Source: Klebsiella michiganensis
Lineage (GTDB): Bacteria > Pseudomonadota > Gammaproteobacteria > Enterobacterales > Enterobacteriaceae
Reading direction: 5' to 3'
Length of the DNA stretch: 64,000 bases
NCBI GenBank assembly: GCA_000963575.1
Contig: CP011077.1
Location: 4,402,001-4,466,000, forward strand
Part shown: positions 1-8,898 of the stretch, in pieces
Position numbering within the stretch: position 1 is the first letter of the stretch
Layout of the letters: the number at the start of each line of letters is the position of its first letter
Translations under genes and position numbers: made by a program
The notes under the pieces: generated by a model
What the model was told of the DNA's origin: nothing
Database searches by the model: none
The model's input: the letters and a program-made list of their open reading frames with translations, nothing else

Positions 1-1
1 T

Positions 2-661
2 CAGCCTGTATTTGCGGTTCTGGATCCGGTTTACACCTACACCCTGCCGCCTAAGCAGGTTGCTAACGGCGTGGTGGATGCCTTTGTTCACACCATCGAG
101 CAGTACCTGACTTACCCGGTTAACGCCAAAGTTCAGGACCGTTTTGCTGAAGGCATTCTGCTGACGCTGATCGAAGATGGCCCGAAAGCGCTGAAAGATC
201 CGGAAAACTATGACGTGCGTGCGAACGTGATGTGGGCTGCAACGATGGCGCTGAATGGTCTGATCGGGGCTGGCGTGCCGCAGGACTGGGCGACCCATAT
301 GCTGGGCCACGAACTGACTGCGATGCATGGCCTGGATCATGCCCAAACGCTGGCGGTGGTTCTGCCTTCTCTGATGAATGAAAAACGCAACGAGAAGCGG
401 GCCAAACTGCTGCAATACGCCGAGCGCGTCTGGAACATCACCTCCGGCAGCGAAGAAGAGCGTATTGATGCGGCTATCGAAGCGACCCGCAATTTCTTCG
501 AAAAAATGGGTACCGCGACTCGCCTGTCCGCCTACGGCCTGGACGGCAGCTCCATCCCTGCTCTGCTGGTGAAACTGGAAGAAAAAGGCATGACTAAGCT
601 GGGTGAACATCAGGACATCACGCTGGACGTTAGCCGTCGCATTTACGAAGCGGCTCGCTAA
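2..661 (+). CDS. yqhD: NADPH-dependent aldehyde reductase YqhD, C-terminal part
   Basis: Iron-type alcohol dehydrogenase family; in E. coli YqhD reduces a range of toxic aldehydes with NADPH in the cytosol. The gene is cut by the window edge: codons read in frame from base 2 (first residues QPVFAVLDPVYTYTLPP) and about 219 C-terminal residues are visible, including HELTAMHGLDHAQTL, which holds two of the metal-binding histidines. The C-terminus EAAR matches E. coli YqhD as I know it. dkgA, another aldehyde reductase, follows on the same strand, as in E. coli. The upstream regulator yqhC lies outside the window. Confidence 0.96.
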   Translation, partial: QPVFAVLDPVYTYTLPPKQVANGVVDAFVHTIEQYLTYPVNAKVQDRFAEGILLTLIEDGPKALKDPENYDVRANVMWAATMALNGLIGAGVPQDWATHMLGHELTAMHGLDHAQTLAVVLPSLMNEKRNEKRAKLLQYAERVWNITSGSEEERIDAAIEATRNFFEKMGTATRLSAYGLDGSSIPALLVKLEEKGMTKLGEHQDITLDVSRRIYEAAR

Positions 662-719
662 GAGAATCCAGGTTGGCGCTTTAGTTGCCTGAGTTTCGAC
701 TAGACTTAATACAAATCTT

Positions 720-903
720 ACACCGGGCTTGCCCGGTGTTTCGTTCTCTAACACAACTCAGGCAAACAGAAAAACGCCCTTTCGTACCCGGAAATGAACC
801 CGGAAAATCAATCCGTTGATTTTCGGCTGCTAACCACAAAGCGGGGAAAACCACGCTTTTCTCCGCTTTGTCCGTCATTTGACACCGGGCTTGCCCGGTG
901 TTT
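720..903 (+). repeat. Structured repeat between duplicated terminators, copy 1
   Basis: Two exact 22-base copies of a terminator hairpin (720-741 and 882-903, ACACCGGGCTTGCCCGGTGT plus TT) flank a spacer with two internal hairpins. The first has arms at 804-811 and 816-823 (AAAATCAA/TTGATTTT); the second at 836-850 and 857-871, with loop CCACGC. The same architecture recurs at 50653-50833 with different terminator sequence and compensatory stem changes. Both terminator copies and the linkers GGCTGCT and ACCACAAAG can be read directly. No coding frame here is convincing. I do not recognise the element as ERIC, REP or BOX. Confidence 0.75.
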
Positions 904-908
904 TTCGC
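882..908 (+). terminator. Second terminator hairpin ahead of dkgA
   Basis: GC-rich hairpin ACACCGGGC/GCCCGGTGT followed directly by TTTTT. It is the downstream copy of the hairpin at 720-741, which lies straight after yqhD. This copy has the better T tract. It would end yqhD transcription and isolate dkgA, so dkgA presumably needs its own promoter inside or near the repeat. Confidence 0.6.
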
Positions 909-926
909 ACTATTAAGGAGATACGC

Positions 927-1754
927 ATGACTCATCCAACCTTAATTAAACTCCAGGATGGCAAAGTGATGCCGCAGCTTGGGCTCGGCGTCTGGCAGGC
1001 CAGTAACGCCGAGGTCAGGACAGCCATTGAGAAAGCGCTGGAGGTGGGGTACCGCTCCATTGACACCGCCGCCGCCTACAAAAACGAGGACGGCGTGGGC
1101 GACGCGCTGAAAAGCTCAGGCGTTGCCCGTGACGACCTGTTTATTACCACCAAGCTCTGGAACAGCGACCAGCAACGCCCGCGTCAGGCGCTGGAAGACA
1201 GCCTTGAGAAGCTGCAGCTCGACTTTGTCGATCTCTACCTGCTGCACTGGCCGGTGCCGAGCAAAGACCATTATCTTGAAGCCTGGAAAGGACTGATTGA
1301 GCTGCAAAAAGAGGGTCTGGCGAAAAGTATCGGGGTGTGTAACTTCAATATTAATCACCTCCAGCGGCTGATCGACGAAACCGGCGTTAGCCCGGTAATC
1401 AACCAGATTGAGCTGCATCCTCTGCTGCAGCAGCGCCAGCTTCACGCCTGGAACGCAACCCATAAGATCCAGACGGAGTCCTGGAGCCCGCTGGCGCAGG
1501 GCGGTGAAGGCGTGTTTGATCAGAAAATCATTCGTGATTTAGCGGACAAATACGGTAAAACCCCGGCTCAGGTCGTGATTCGCTGGCACCTCGATAGCGG
1601 ACTGGTCGTTATCCCTAAATCGGTCACGCCCGCCCGTATTGCTGAAAACTTTGACGTGTTCGACTTCCGTCTGGACAAAGAAGAGCTGGCTGAGATTGCG
1701 AAGCTCGACAGCGGCAAACGCCTTGGGCCAGACCCGGACGTGTTTGTCGGCTAA
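927..1754 (+). CDS. dkgA: 2,5-diketo-D-gluconate / methylglyoxal reductase DkgA
   Basis: Aldo-keto reductase, 275 residues, the same length as E. coli DkgA (YqhE). It reduces 2,5-diketo-D-gluconate, methylglyoxal and beta-keto esters with NADPH in the cytosol. Visible AKR motifs are SIDTAAAYKNEDGVG near residues 43-57 with the catalytic Asp and Tyr, the catalytic Lys in TTKLW, HWPVP, and the cofactor-site IPKSV. The ATG at 927 follows AAGGAG with good spacing; an upstream in-frame extension would run through the repeat and terminator and is rejected. It pairs functionally with the neighbouring yqhD. Confidence 0.97.
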   Translation: MTHPTLIKLQDGKVMPQLGLGVWQASNAEVRTAIEKALEVGYRSIDTAAAYKNEDGVGDALKSSGVARDDLFITTKLWNSDQQRPRQALEDSLEKLQLDFVDLYLLHWPVPSKDHYLEAWKGLIELQKEGLAKSIGVCNFNINHLQRLIDETGVSPVINQIELHPLLQQRQLHAWNATHKIQTESWSPLAQGGEGVFDQKIIRDLADKYGKTPAQVVIRWHLDSGLVVIPKSVTPARIAENFDVFDFRLDKEELAEIAKLDSGKRLGPDPDVFVG

Positions 1755-1778
1755 GCCCGGCTTCTCTTTTCTGCCCCA

Positions 1779-1817
1779 AACCACCCGTCGCCTTAACCGG
1801 CCGGGTGGTTTTTTTAT
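1779..1817 (+). terminator. Rho-independent terminator of dkgA
   Basis: Arms AACCACCCG (1779-1787) and CGGGTGGTT (1802-1810) followed by a run of T. It closes the yqhD-dkgA region. Confidence 0.8.
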
Positions 1818-1974
1818 TTCCTGCACATCCCCCGCCCCAGCGGTTTCTACGTGTAACACATCAGTATGATCGCCGAGTGAATTTTCTCGGCGTTCATTAT
1901 TTGTTCTTTTATCCGTAATCAAAAAGTCACACAACACCACTATAAATAGGGCCAGCTTCGCTAACTCATTTGGA

Positions 1975-2823
1975 ATGGTTATGAACAGATCCCATGCCGT
2001 AGTTACCAACTCTGACCTGGAGTCGTTGCCGCAGTTTGCGTCAGCTCCGGGACGAAAAGTCTTGAGCGTTAAGAGCCTGAGTAAGGCCTATAACTCGCAC
2101 CAGACCGTGCTGCACGACATCAACTTCGACCTGCATGCCGGTGAGTTGGTGGGCGTGATTGGCCGTTCAGGCGCGGGCAAATCCACGCTGCTGCATATCC
2201 TTAACGGTACGCATTCTGCCACGTCGGGCGAGATCCTCAGCTTTCCGGAAGTCGGGATGCCGCACGATGTGTCTAAACTCAGCGGTCGCGCTCTGAACCA
2301 GTGGCGCACCGAATGCGGCATGATCTTCCAGGACTTCTGCCTGGTCCCCAGACTGGACGTGCTGACTAACGTGCTGCTGGGGCGTCTGAGCCAGACCTCC
2401 ACGCTGAAATCCCTGTTTAAAGTCTTCTCTGAGTCAGACCGCGCCCGCGCGATTTCACTTCTGGAGTGGATGAACATGTTGCCCCATGCCCTGCAGCGCG
2501 CCGAGAACCTATCCGGCGGCCAGATGCAGCGCGTAGCCATTTGCCGCGCGCTGATGCAAAACCCAAGCATTCTGCTGGCCGATGAGCCGGTAGCCTCCCT
2601 CGACCCGAAAAATACCCAACGCATCATGAAAGTGCTGCGTGAAGTGTGTGAGCAAGGCATCAGCGTGATGGTGAACCTGCATTCCATCGAACTGGTGAAG
2701 GAGTACTGCACCCGCGTTATCGGGGTTGCAAAAGGAAATATCGTGTTTGACGGTCATCCGTCGATGTTAACGGACGACGTGCTGCATCTTTTGTACGGCG
2801 ATGAAATCAATCAAGTGCATTAA
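1975..2823 (+). CDS. phnC: Phosphonate-type ABC transporter ATP-binding protein (PhnC-like)
   Basis: ATPase of a binding-protein-dependent importer for phosphonates or a related reduced-phosphorus anion. Walker A is GRSGAGKST (about residues 62-70), the signature is LSGGQMQR and Walker B is ILLADEP; the H-loop histidine is in NLHS. Length is 282 residues with a short N-terminal extension before the conserved start of the nucleotide-binding domain. The start is uncertain between ATG 1975 and ATG 1981. phnD and two permease genes follow at once, forming a complete importer. There are no C-P lyase genes nearby, so the substrate is inferred from family only. Confidence 0.88.
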   Translation: MVMNRSHAVVTNSDLESLPQFASAPGRKVLSVKSLSKAYNSHQTVLHDINFDLHAGELVGVIGRSGAGKSTLLHILNGTHSATSGEILSFPEVGMPHDVSKLSGRALNQWRTECGMIFQDFCLVPRLDVLTNVLLGRLSQTSTLKSLFKVFSESDRARAISLLEWMNMLPHALQRAENLSGGQMQRVAICRALMQNPSILLADEPVASLDPKNTQRIMKVLREVCEQGISVMVNLHSIELVKEYCTRVIGVAKGNIVFDGHPSMLTDDVLHLLYGDEINQVH

Positions 2824-2858
2824 TTCTCTCTCCAATTGATACAACACAGGCAATGATA

Positions 2859-3800
2859 ATGAAAAAGCAACTGACTGGCGCATTACGTTTATCTGCAGTG
2901 ATTACTGGCCTTGTGATTGCAGGCCACGCTATGGCTGCTGACCAGCCGCGCGAACTGAACCTCGGGATCCTCGGCGGGCAGAATGCGACCCAGCAAATTG
3001 GTGATAACCAGTGTGTGAAGCAGTTCATGGATAAAGAACTGAATGTCGACACTAAACTGCGTAACTCTTCTGACTACTCTGGCGTTATTCAGGGCCTGAT
3101 CGGCGGTAAAGTCGACCTGGTGCTGAGCATGTCCCCTTCTTCCTACGCTTCGGTGTACATGAACGACCCGAAAGCGGTGGATATCGTTGGCATCGCGGTT
3201 GACGATAAAGATCAGTCCCGCGGCTACCGCTCTGTGGTGATCGTGAAAGCCGACAGCCCGTACAAAACCATCGAAGATCTGAAAGGGAAATCCTTCGGCT
3301 TCGCAGATCCAGACTCCACCTCTGGCTACCTGATCCCTAACCACGAGTTCAAACAGAAACTCGGCGGCAACGCGGATAACAAGTACAACAACTTCTTCTC
3401 CAGCATTACCTTCTCCGGTGGCCACGAACAGGACATCCTGGGCGTGCTGAACGGCCAGTTTGCTGGCGCGGTGACCTGGGCTTCAATGGTTGGCGACTAT
3501 AACGACGGTTACACCGCCGGGGCGTTCAACCGCCTGATCCGCATGGATCATCCTGACCTGATGAAGCAGATCCGCATCATCTGGACTTCGCCACTGATCC
3601 CGAACGGCCCGATCCTGGTCAGCAACAAGCTGCCAGCTGACTTTAAGGCCAAAGTGGTTGATGCGGTGAAAAAACTGGATAAAGAAGATCACGGCTGCTT
3701 CGTGAAGGCGATGGGCGGCACCCAGCACATCGGCCCGGCTTCGGTGGCTGACTTCCAGCAGATCATCGACATGAAGCGTGAGCTGGTTAGCGCTCGCTAA
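2859..3800 (+). CDS. phnD: Phosphonate-type periplasmic binding protein (PhnD-like)
   Basis: Substrate-binding protein of the PhnD/PtxB type, 313 residues. A clear signal peptide (KKQ, hydrophobic core, GHAMA) with likely cleavage before ADQPREL sends it to the periplasm. It has the family's SPSSYASVYMNDP and DSTSGYLIPNHEF segments, which in relatives contact the phosphonate group. ATG 2859 is preferred over ATG 2853 because ACAGG sits about 8 bases upstream of it. It follows phnC and is separated from the permease genes by a terminator-like hairpin, which would allow more binding protein than membrane protein to be made. Confidence 0.9.
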   Translation: MKKQLTGALRLSAVITGLVIAGHAMAADQPRELNLGILGGQNATQQIGDNQCVKQFMDKELNVDTKLRNSSDYSGVIQGLIGGKVDLVLSMSPSSYASVYMNDPKAVDIVGIAVDDKDQSRGYRSVVIVKADSPYKTIEDLKGKSFGFADPDSTSGYLIPNHEFKQKLGGNADNKYNNFFSSITFSGGHEQDILGVLNGQFAGAVTWASMVGDYNDGYTAGAFNRLIRMDHPDLMKQIRIIWTSPLIPNGPILVSNKLPADFKAKVVDAVKKLDKEDHGCFVKAMGGTQHIGPASVADFQQIIDMKRELVSAR

Positions 3801-3824
3801 TTGCTGCACGCCGCATAAAAAATC

Positions 3825-3857
3825 GCACCCTGGCAGGCTGCCTGGGTGCTTTTTTAT
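3825..3857 (+). terminator. Intra-operon terminator/attenuator after phnD
   Basis: Hairpin with outer arms GCACCC/GGGTGC and inner GGCAG/CTGCC, followed by TTTTTT. It lies inside the transporter operon, between the binding protein and the first permease, and probably lowers downstream expression. Confidence 0.7.
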
Positions 3858-3902
3858 CAGGACGGGGCAACCCGTCACCGGAAACAAACCGGATAATAAG
3901 TG

Positions 3903-4772
3903 ATGATGTTGAATACGGAATTTGAACGTTACTATCACCAGGTCAGAATGCGCCAAAAGCGCGACACGCTGATTTGGTCCTTGCTGCTGGTAGGCCTGTA
4001 TCTTACCGCCGGTCATATCGCTGAGTTCAGCCTGACCACCATCTGGCAATCGCTGCCCAACTTCCTCGACTACATGTTTGAAACCCTGCCGACGCTGCAC
4101 CTCCCGGTTCTGCTGGCCGACGTTCATACCAAAGGTTCGCTGGCCTATTGGGGATATCGCCTGCCTATCCAGCTCCCGCTGATTTGGGAAACTCTGCAGC
4201 TGGCGCTGGCTTCGACGTTGGTTTCGACCTGTATTGCAGCCGTACTGGCGTTTCTCGCCGCCGGCAATACCTGGACGCCGCCCGTTGTGCGCTTCGGCGT
4301 TCGCGCCTCGGTCGCTTTCCTGAGAACCATGCCAGAACTGGCGTGGGCGGTTATGTTCGTGATGGCCTTCGGGATCGGGGCTATTCCGGGGTTTCTGGCG
4401 CTTGCGCTACATACTATCGGCAGCCTGACCAAGCTGTTTTATGAAGCTATCGAAAGCGCGTCCGACAAACCTGTGCGCGGCCTGGTGGCCTGCGGTGCCA
4501 CACCACTTCAGCGCGTGCGCTTCGCCCTGTGGCCACAGGTGAAACCTATCTTCCTGTCCTACAGCTTTATGCGCTTTGAGATTAACTTCCGCTCCTCCAC
4601 CATTCTCGGCCTCGTTGGCGCAGGCGGGATCGGCCAGGAGCTGATGACCAACATTAAACTCGATCGCTACGATCAGGTCAGCATCACCCTGCTGCTGATT
4701 ATTGTGGTGGTTTCTATCCTCGATGTCCTGTCCGGCAGGCTGCGCCGCTGGGTTCTGGAGGGGAAAAAATGA
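3903..4772 (+). CDS. phnE: Phosphonate-type ABC transporter permease 1 (PhnE-like)
   Basis: Integral membrane subunit of the importer, 289 residues with several hydrophobic segments (near residues 25-42, 100-120, 140-165 and 245-270). The permease EAA-type loop reads EAIESASDKPVRGLVACGATPLQRVR, shown here in two parts: EAIESASDKPVRG and LVACGATP, the site that docks with PhnC. The chosen start is ATG 3903; GTG 3900 and ATG 3906 are in frame and also possible. It overlaps the next permease by ATGA, which points to translational coupling and a heterodimeric channel. Confidence 0.87.
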   Translation: MMLNTEFERYYHQVRMRQKRDTLIWSLLLVGLYLTAGHIAEFSLTTIWQSLPNFLDYMFETLPTLHLPVLLADVHTKGSLAYWGYRLPIQLPLIWETLQLALASTLVSTCIAAVLAFLAAGNTWTPPVVRFGVRASVAFLRTMPELAWAVMFVMAFGIGAIPGFLALALHTIGSLTKLFYEAIESASDKPVRGLVACGATPLQRVRFALWPQVKPIFLSYSFMRFEINFRSSTILGLVGAGGIGQELMTNIKLDRYDQVSITLLLIIVVVSILDVLSGRLRRWVLEGKK

Positions 4773-5650
4773 GTATTTCACAGGCAACACCGGATATCGC
4801 TAAAAGCCGTGAGCAGCACCGTGAACTTTATCGGATGCAGGGGCGCTATTTGCGCCACATCGGGCTTCTGGCCGTAGCCATTCTCGGCTACTACGTTTGG
4901 TTCTTCTTCACTTTCGGCATCGACTCCGGGCAAATCCTTGCCGGCATGACTCAGCTTGGGCGCTATTTCCTGCGCATGTTTGTCTGGCATGACTTTGTTA
5001 ACTGGCCGTTCGCCTATTACTTCTCGCAAATCGCCATTACGCTCGCCATTGTTTTTGCCGGGACGCTCACCGCCACGGTGCTGGCGCTGCTGCTGTCGTT
5101 CTTTGCCGCCCGCAATATTATGCAGGGCCCGGTGGCAAGAATCATTGCGCTGCTGGTGCGCCGCCTGTTTGACCTGCTGCGCGGCATTGATATGGCGATT
5201 TGGGGGCTGATATTTGTGCGTGCCGTGGGGCTTGGCCCGCTGGCAGGCGTGCTGGCAATTATCATGCAGGATACCGGCTTACTGGGCAGGCTGTATGCCG
5301 AGGGGCACGAAGCGGTAGAGCGCTCTCCGAGTCGGGGATTAACCGCCGTGGGTGCGGCGGGAATTCAGAAGCACCGCTTCGGGATTTTCACCCAATCTTT
5401 CCCGACATTTCTCTCCCTCAGCCTGTATCAGATTGAATCTAACACCCGCTCGGCGGCGGTGCTGGGCTTTGTCGGGGCCGGCGGCGTGGGCCTGGTGTAT
5501 GCAGAAAACATGCGGCTGTGGAACTGGGATGTAGTGATGTTTATTACTTTGATCCTGGTCTGCGTGGTGATGGCGATGGATACTATTTCTGCCTGGCTTC
5601 GCCGCCGCTATATCACCGGGAAACCGGTGCCGCTGTATTCTCCGCAATAA
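4769..5650 (+). CDS. phnE: Phosphonate-type ABC transporter permease 2 (PhnE-like)
   Basis: Second PhnE-family permease, 293 residues, starting inside the last codon of the first (ATGA). It has the EAA-type loop EAVERSPSRGLTAVGA and the family GFVGAGGVGL segment near residues 228-237. Two distinct phnE genes in tandem are common in phosphonate and phosphite importers. It is the last gene of the group; a hairpin and a convergent HAD phosphatase gene follow. Confidence 0.88.
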   Translation: MSISQATPDIAKSREQHRELYRMQGRYLRHIGLLAVAILGYYVWFFFTFGIDSGQILAGMTQLGRYFLRMFVWHDFVNWPFAYYFSQIAITLAIVFAGTLTATVLALLLSFFAARNIMQGPVARIIALLVRRLFDLLRGIDMAIWGLIFVRAVGLGPLAGVLAIIMQDTGLLGRLYAEGHEAVERSPSRGLTAVGAAGIQKHRFGIFTQSFPTFLSLSLYQIESNTRSAAVLGFVGAGGVGLVYAENMRLWNWDVVMFITLILVCVVMAMDTISAWLRRRYITGKPVPLYSPQ

Positions 5651-5658
5651 CCTCTGAT

Positions 5659-5690
5659 CCGGGGCACGGTTTTCTCCATGCCCCGGTTCC
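5659..5690. terminator. Hairpin between convergent phnE and HAD genes
   Basis: Perfect arms CCGGGGCA (5659-5666) and TGCCCCGG (5679-5686) between two convergent genes. There is no good T tract on either side, so a weak or bidirectional terminator is the most that can be said. Confidence 0.45.
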
Positions 5691-5691
5691 G

Positions 5692-6360
5692 CTATAAAGA
5701 CCAGCTCAGCGTTTGCCAGCCGTAGCGCGCGCCCTGAGCGGCAAGCTTCTGGCAAGGGTTCACCATCAGCACTCTGTCGGCCTCAAGGCAAAGCGGTAAG
5801 TCATTGATAGAGTCGGTATAAAACGTCAGTTCCCCGCTGTACTCCGGGTTCACCTGTAACCAGTCCTTCAGACGGGTGATTTTACCTGCCTGATAGCTCG
5901 GTACGCCGCTTATCACGCTGGTGTAGGCATTATTACCCGTCACCAGGTCGATACCGATGGCGTGTTCAATGCCCAGCCGTGGCGCAATGGCCTTCACCAG
6001 CAGACTAACGGACGCAGAGATAATCATCATCTGCTGACCCTGGGCGCGTAATTGCGCAATCAGGCGCTTCGCCTCAGGGTAAACCAGCGGCAGAACATCA
6101 GTTTCTACACAGCGGGCCACCAGCGTATCAACATCGGGAATTGTCATACCTGCCAGCGGGGCCAGCGTCACGCCAACGTATTCGTGAATGTTCATTTCAC
6201 CACGCTGATAGTCGAGCATCAGCTTGTGCTCTTTGGCAAGATAATCAGGATCTTTTATCAGCCCTTCGCGGGAAAGAAAGCGGCTCCAGAGGGTGCTGCA
6301 ATCGGCGTCTATCAGGGTGTGGTCGAGGTCAAAAACGTACAGCGGGTTAGACATGTTCAT
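5692..6360 (-). CDS. HAD-superfamily subfamily IB phosphatase
   Basis: Cytosolic haloacid dehalogenase-type hydrolase, 222 residues, of the phosphoserine-phosphatase-like IB group. Motif I is DLDHTLID with both catalytic Asp residues, motif II is the Ser of IISAS, and motif III is the Lys region plus TDSINDLP. A helical cap sits between motifs I and II. The start may be the second Met (6354), which has a better-spaced GAG upstream. It is convergent with the phosphonate-type importer; a role in releasing phosphate from an imported compound is possible but not shown. The substrate is unknown. Confidence 0.85.
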   Translation of the reverse strand: MNMSNPLYVFDLDHTLIDADCSTLWSRFLSREGLIKDPDYLAKEHKLMLDYQRGEMNIHEYVGVTLAPLAGMTIPDVDTLVARCVETDVLPLVYPEAKRLIAQLRAQGQQMMIISASVSLLVKAIAPRLGIEHAIGIDLVTGNNAYTSVISGVPSYQAGKITRLKDWLQVNPEYSGELTFYTDSINDLPLCLEADRVLMVNPCQKLAAQGARYGWQTLSWSL

Positions 6361-6471
6361 TTCTCATTTCAGCAAAGAGGCCGCCGGGCAGCTTAACACC
6401 GGACCCGGCGGACAGGGATTCCCACTTCTCTTTGTCGCAGAAAAAAATGACAGCGGCATGAAGGCACGCCG

Positions 6472-8640
6472 TTACTTCACATGCGGCTTCCTCTTTCCTG
6501 CTGCTGCCGGACGGCGCTGGTGCGCAAGCGGGGTATGCTTCGTCAGCGCCGGGCGGGCGTGACGCGCATTCCTGCGGGCTTCACGCATCTCCTCAAGGGT
6601 CGGGGAAGGCACCAGGCATTCACGTCTGCCGCCGATTAAGTGTTTTTTACCCATAGCCTCCAGCGCCTCGCGAATCAGCGGCCAGTTAGCCGGATCGTGA
6701 TAGCGCAGCAGAGCCTTATGGAGACGGCGCTGGCGGTCACCGCGAGGCACGACGATGTCCTCGCTTTTATAGCTCACCTTGCTCAACGGATTTTTGCCGG
6801 TGTAATACATGGTGGTGGAGTTAGCCAGCGGCGACGGATAGAAGTTCTGTACCTGATCGAGGCGGAATCGGTGCTGCTTCAGCCACAGGGCAAGATTCAC
6901 CATATCCTCATCACGCGTCCCCGGATGCGCGGAGATAAAGTATGGGATCAGATACTGCTCTTTGCCAGCTTGCTTCGAATAGGTATCAAACAGCTCTTTA
7001 AAGCGGTGATAGCTGCCCATCCCCGGTTTCATCATCTTCGACAGCGGCCCTTCTTCGGTATGTTCCGGGGCAATTTTCAGGTAACCGCCTACGTGATGAG
7101 TAGCCAGCTCTTTGATATAGCGCGGATCGGCCACCGCCAGATCGTAACGTACGCCAGAGGCGATTAAGATCTTTTTCACCCCCTGAAGATCGCGCGCACG
7201 ACGATAGAGATCGATGGTCGGCTGATGGTTAGTGTCCATATGCTGGCAAATTTCCGGGTAAACGCACGACAGGCGGCGGCAGGTTTGCTCGGCGCGCGGC
7301 GATTTACAGCGCAGCATATACATATTGGCCGTTGGCCCACCGAGATCGGATACCACGCCGGTAAAACCCGGCACGCTGTCGCGCATGGCTTCAATCTCGC
7401 TGATGATTGAGTCCTCTGAACGGCTCTGAATAATGCGGCCTTCGTGTTCGGTGATAGAGCAGAAAGAGCAGCCGCCAAAACAGCCTCGCATAATATTCAC
7501 CGAGAAGCGGATCATCTCATAGGCCGGAATGCGGGCCTTGCCGTAGGAAGGATGAGGCACACGCTGGTAAGGGAGCGCAAACACGCTGTCCATCTCTTCG
7601 GTAGAAAGCGGAATAGCCGGCGGGTTGATCCAGATATAGCGATCGCCGTGCTTTTGCATCAGCGCCCGCGCGCAGCCGGGGTTGGTTTCATGGTGCAGGA
7701 TCCGCGAAGCGTGGGCATACATCACCTTATCGGCCTTCACCTTCTCAAAAGACGGCAGCAGAACATAAGTCTTCTCCCATGGCTTAGGCCGCGGCGGCTG
7801 CACGGTAACGCTTTTAGCTTCACTCACCTTTTGATCTTTCGGTTGATTGCCGTCGGCGCAGGGGAGATCGTCCCCGTAAGGATGCGGAATAGGATCGATT
7901 TTTCCTGGCGTATCCAGCCGGGTGGAGTCTACGCCTGCCCAGCCGGGCATCGCCTCTTTGCGCATGATGGCGGTATTACGCACGTCGCAAATGTCAGCGA
8001 TCCCTTCTCCATTCGCCAGACGATGTGCCACTTCCACCAGCGGGCGCTCGCCATTGCCGAAAATCAGCATATCCGCTTTAGCGTCCACCAGAATCGAGCG
8101 GCGCACGGTATCCGACCAGTAGTCATAATGCGCGGTACGGCGCAAGCTGGCCTCAATGCCGCCGAGGATCACCGGCACATCACGCCACGCCTCTTTACAG
8201 CGCTGGGTATAGACCAGAGAAGCACGATCGGGGCGCTTGCCGGCGACATTATCCGGCGTGTAGGCGTCATCGTGGCGCAGTTTACGGTCTGCCGTATAGC
8301 GATTAATCATCGAGTCCATGTTCCCGGCGGTCACACCGAAGAACAAGTTCGGCTTGCCGAGGCGCATAAAGTCCTGCTTAGAAGACCAGTCCGGCTGGGA
8401 AATAATACCCACCCGGAAGCCCTGTGCCTCCAGCATGCGGCCACAAATGGCCATCCCAAAGCTGGGGTGGTCAACGTAAGCATCGCCGGTGACCAGAATG
8501 ATGTCGCAGCTGTCCCAGCCGAGTTCATCCATCTCCGAACGGGACATGGGTAAAAACGGGGCCGGACCAAAACAGGCGGCCCAGTATTGTGGCCACGAAA
8601 AGAGTTCACGATCCGGCTGGATCAGGCTTTTGACGCTCAT
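6472..8640 (-). CDS. ygiQ: Radical SAM protein YgiQ
   Basis: Large radical SAM protein of the YgiQ family, 722 residues (E. coli about 739). The iron-sulphur motif CFGGCSFC is near residue 380 within MRGCFGGCSFCSITEH. An N-terminal extension precedes the radical SAM barrel and a basic tail ends the protein. The biochemical role is not established in any organism I know. Compared with E. coli the last 20 or so residues differ and are shorter. It stands alone on the minus strand between the HAD gene and ftsP. Confidence 0.95.
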   Translation of the reverse strand: MSVKSLIQPDRELFSWPQYWAACFGPAPFLPMSRSEMDELGWDSCDIILVTGDAYVDHPSFGMAICGRMLEAQGFRVGIISQPDWSSKQDFMRLGKPNLFFGVTAGNMDSMINRYTADRKLRHDDAYTPDNVAGKRPDRASLVYTQRCKEAWRDVPVILGGIEASLRRTAHYDYWSDTVRRSILVDAKADMLIFGNGERPLVEVAHRLANGEGIADICDVRNTAIMRKEAMPGWAGVDSTRLDTPGKIDPIPHPYGDDLPCADGNQPKDQKVSEAKSVTVQPPRPKPWEKTYVLLPSFEKVKADKVMYAHASRILHHETNPGCARALMQKHGDRYIWINPPAIPLSTEEMDSVFALPYQRVPHPSYGKARIPAYEMIRFSVNIMRGCFGGCSFCSITEHEGRIIQSRSEDSIISEIEAMRDSVPGFTGVVSDLGGPTANMYMLRCKSPRAEQTCRRLSCVYPEICQHMDTNHQPTIDLYRRARDLQGVKKILIASGVRYDLAVADPRYIKELATHHVGGYLKIAPEHTEEGPLSKMMKPGMGSYHRFKELFDTYSKQAGKEQYLIPYFISAHPGTRDEDMVNLALWLKQHRFRLDQVQNFYPSPLANSTTMYYTGKNPLSKVSYKSEDIVVPRGDRQRRLHKALLRYHDPANWPLIREALEAMGKKHLIGGRRECLVPSPTLEEMREARRNARHARPALTKHTPLAHQRRPAAAGKRKPHVK

Positions 8641-8735
8641 AGGAATTCCGAAAAGATGAGGTAGAAATGAACAAAAGGACGGCGATTATACGCCGATTAG
8701 GACTGCTTTTTGAAGGGATATTCTGGAGTTTTATG

Positions 8736-8892
8736 CCCCTCACCCCGGCCCTCTCCCCAAAGGGGCGAGGGGGAGAGAATCGGTCAGGCTATCCCCTCGC
8801 CTTGCAGCAATAAGGAAATGAGCAGCAGGACAAAACGTAATTAATCGTCGGGCTATCCCCTCTCCCTTGTAGGGAGAGGGTTAGGGTGAGGG
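8736..8892. repeat. CCCTCACCC-type intergenic inverted repeat
   Basis: The region begins CCCCTCACCCCGGCCCTCTC and ends with its near-inverse GGGAGAGGGTTAGGGTGAGG, with a further CCCCTCGCC and CCCCTCTCCC between. It is a long imperfect inverted repeat of the kind widely scattered between genes in enterobacteria. It fills most of the space between ygiQ and ftsP and probably folds in RNA. Confidence 0.7.
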
Positions 8893-8898
8893 TAAAAA

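Noticed and set aside
8736..8892. Considered as a CRISPR-like repeat array
   Set aside because: The CCCTC motifs form an inverted repeat without regular spacers.
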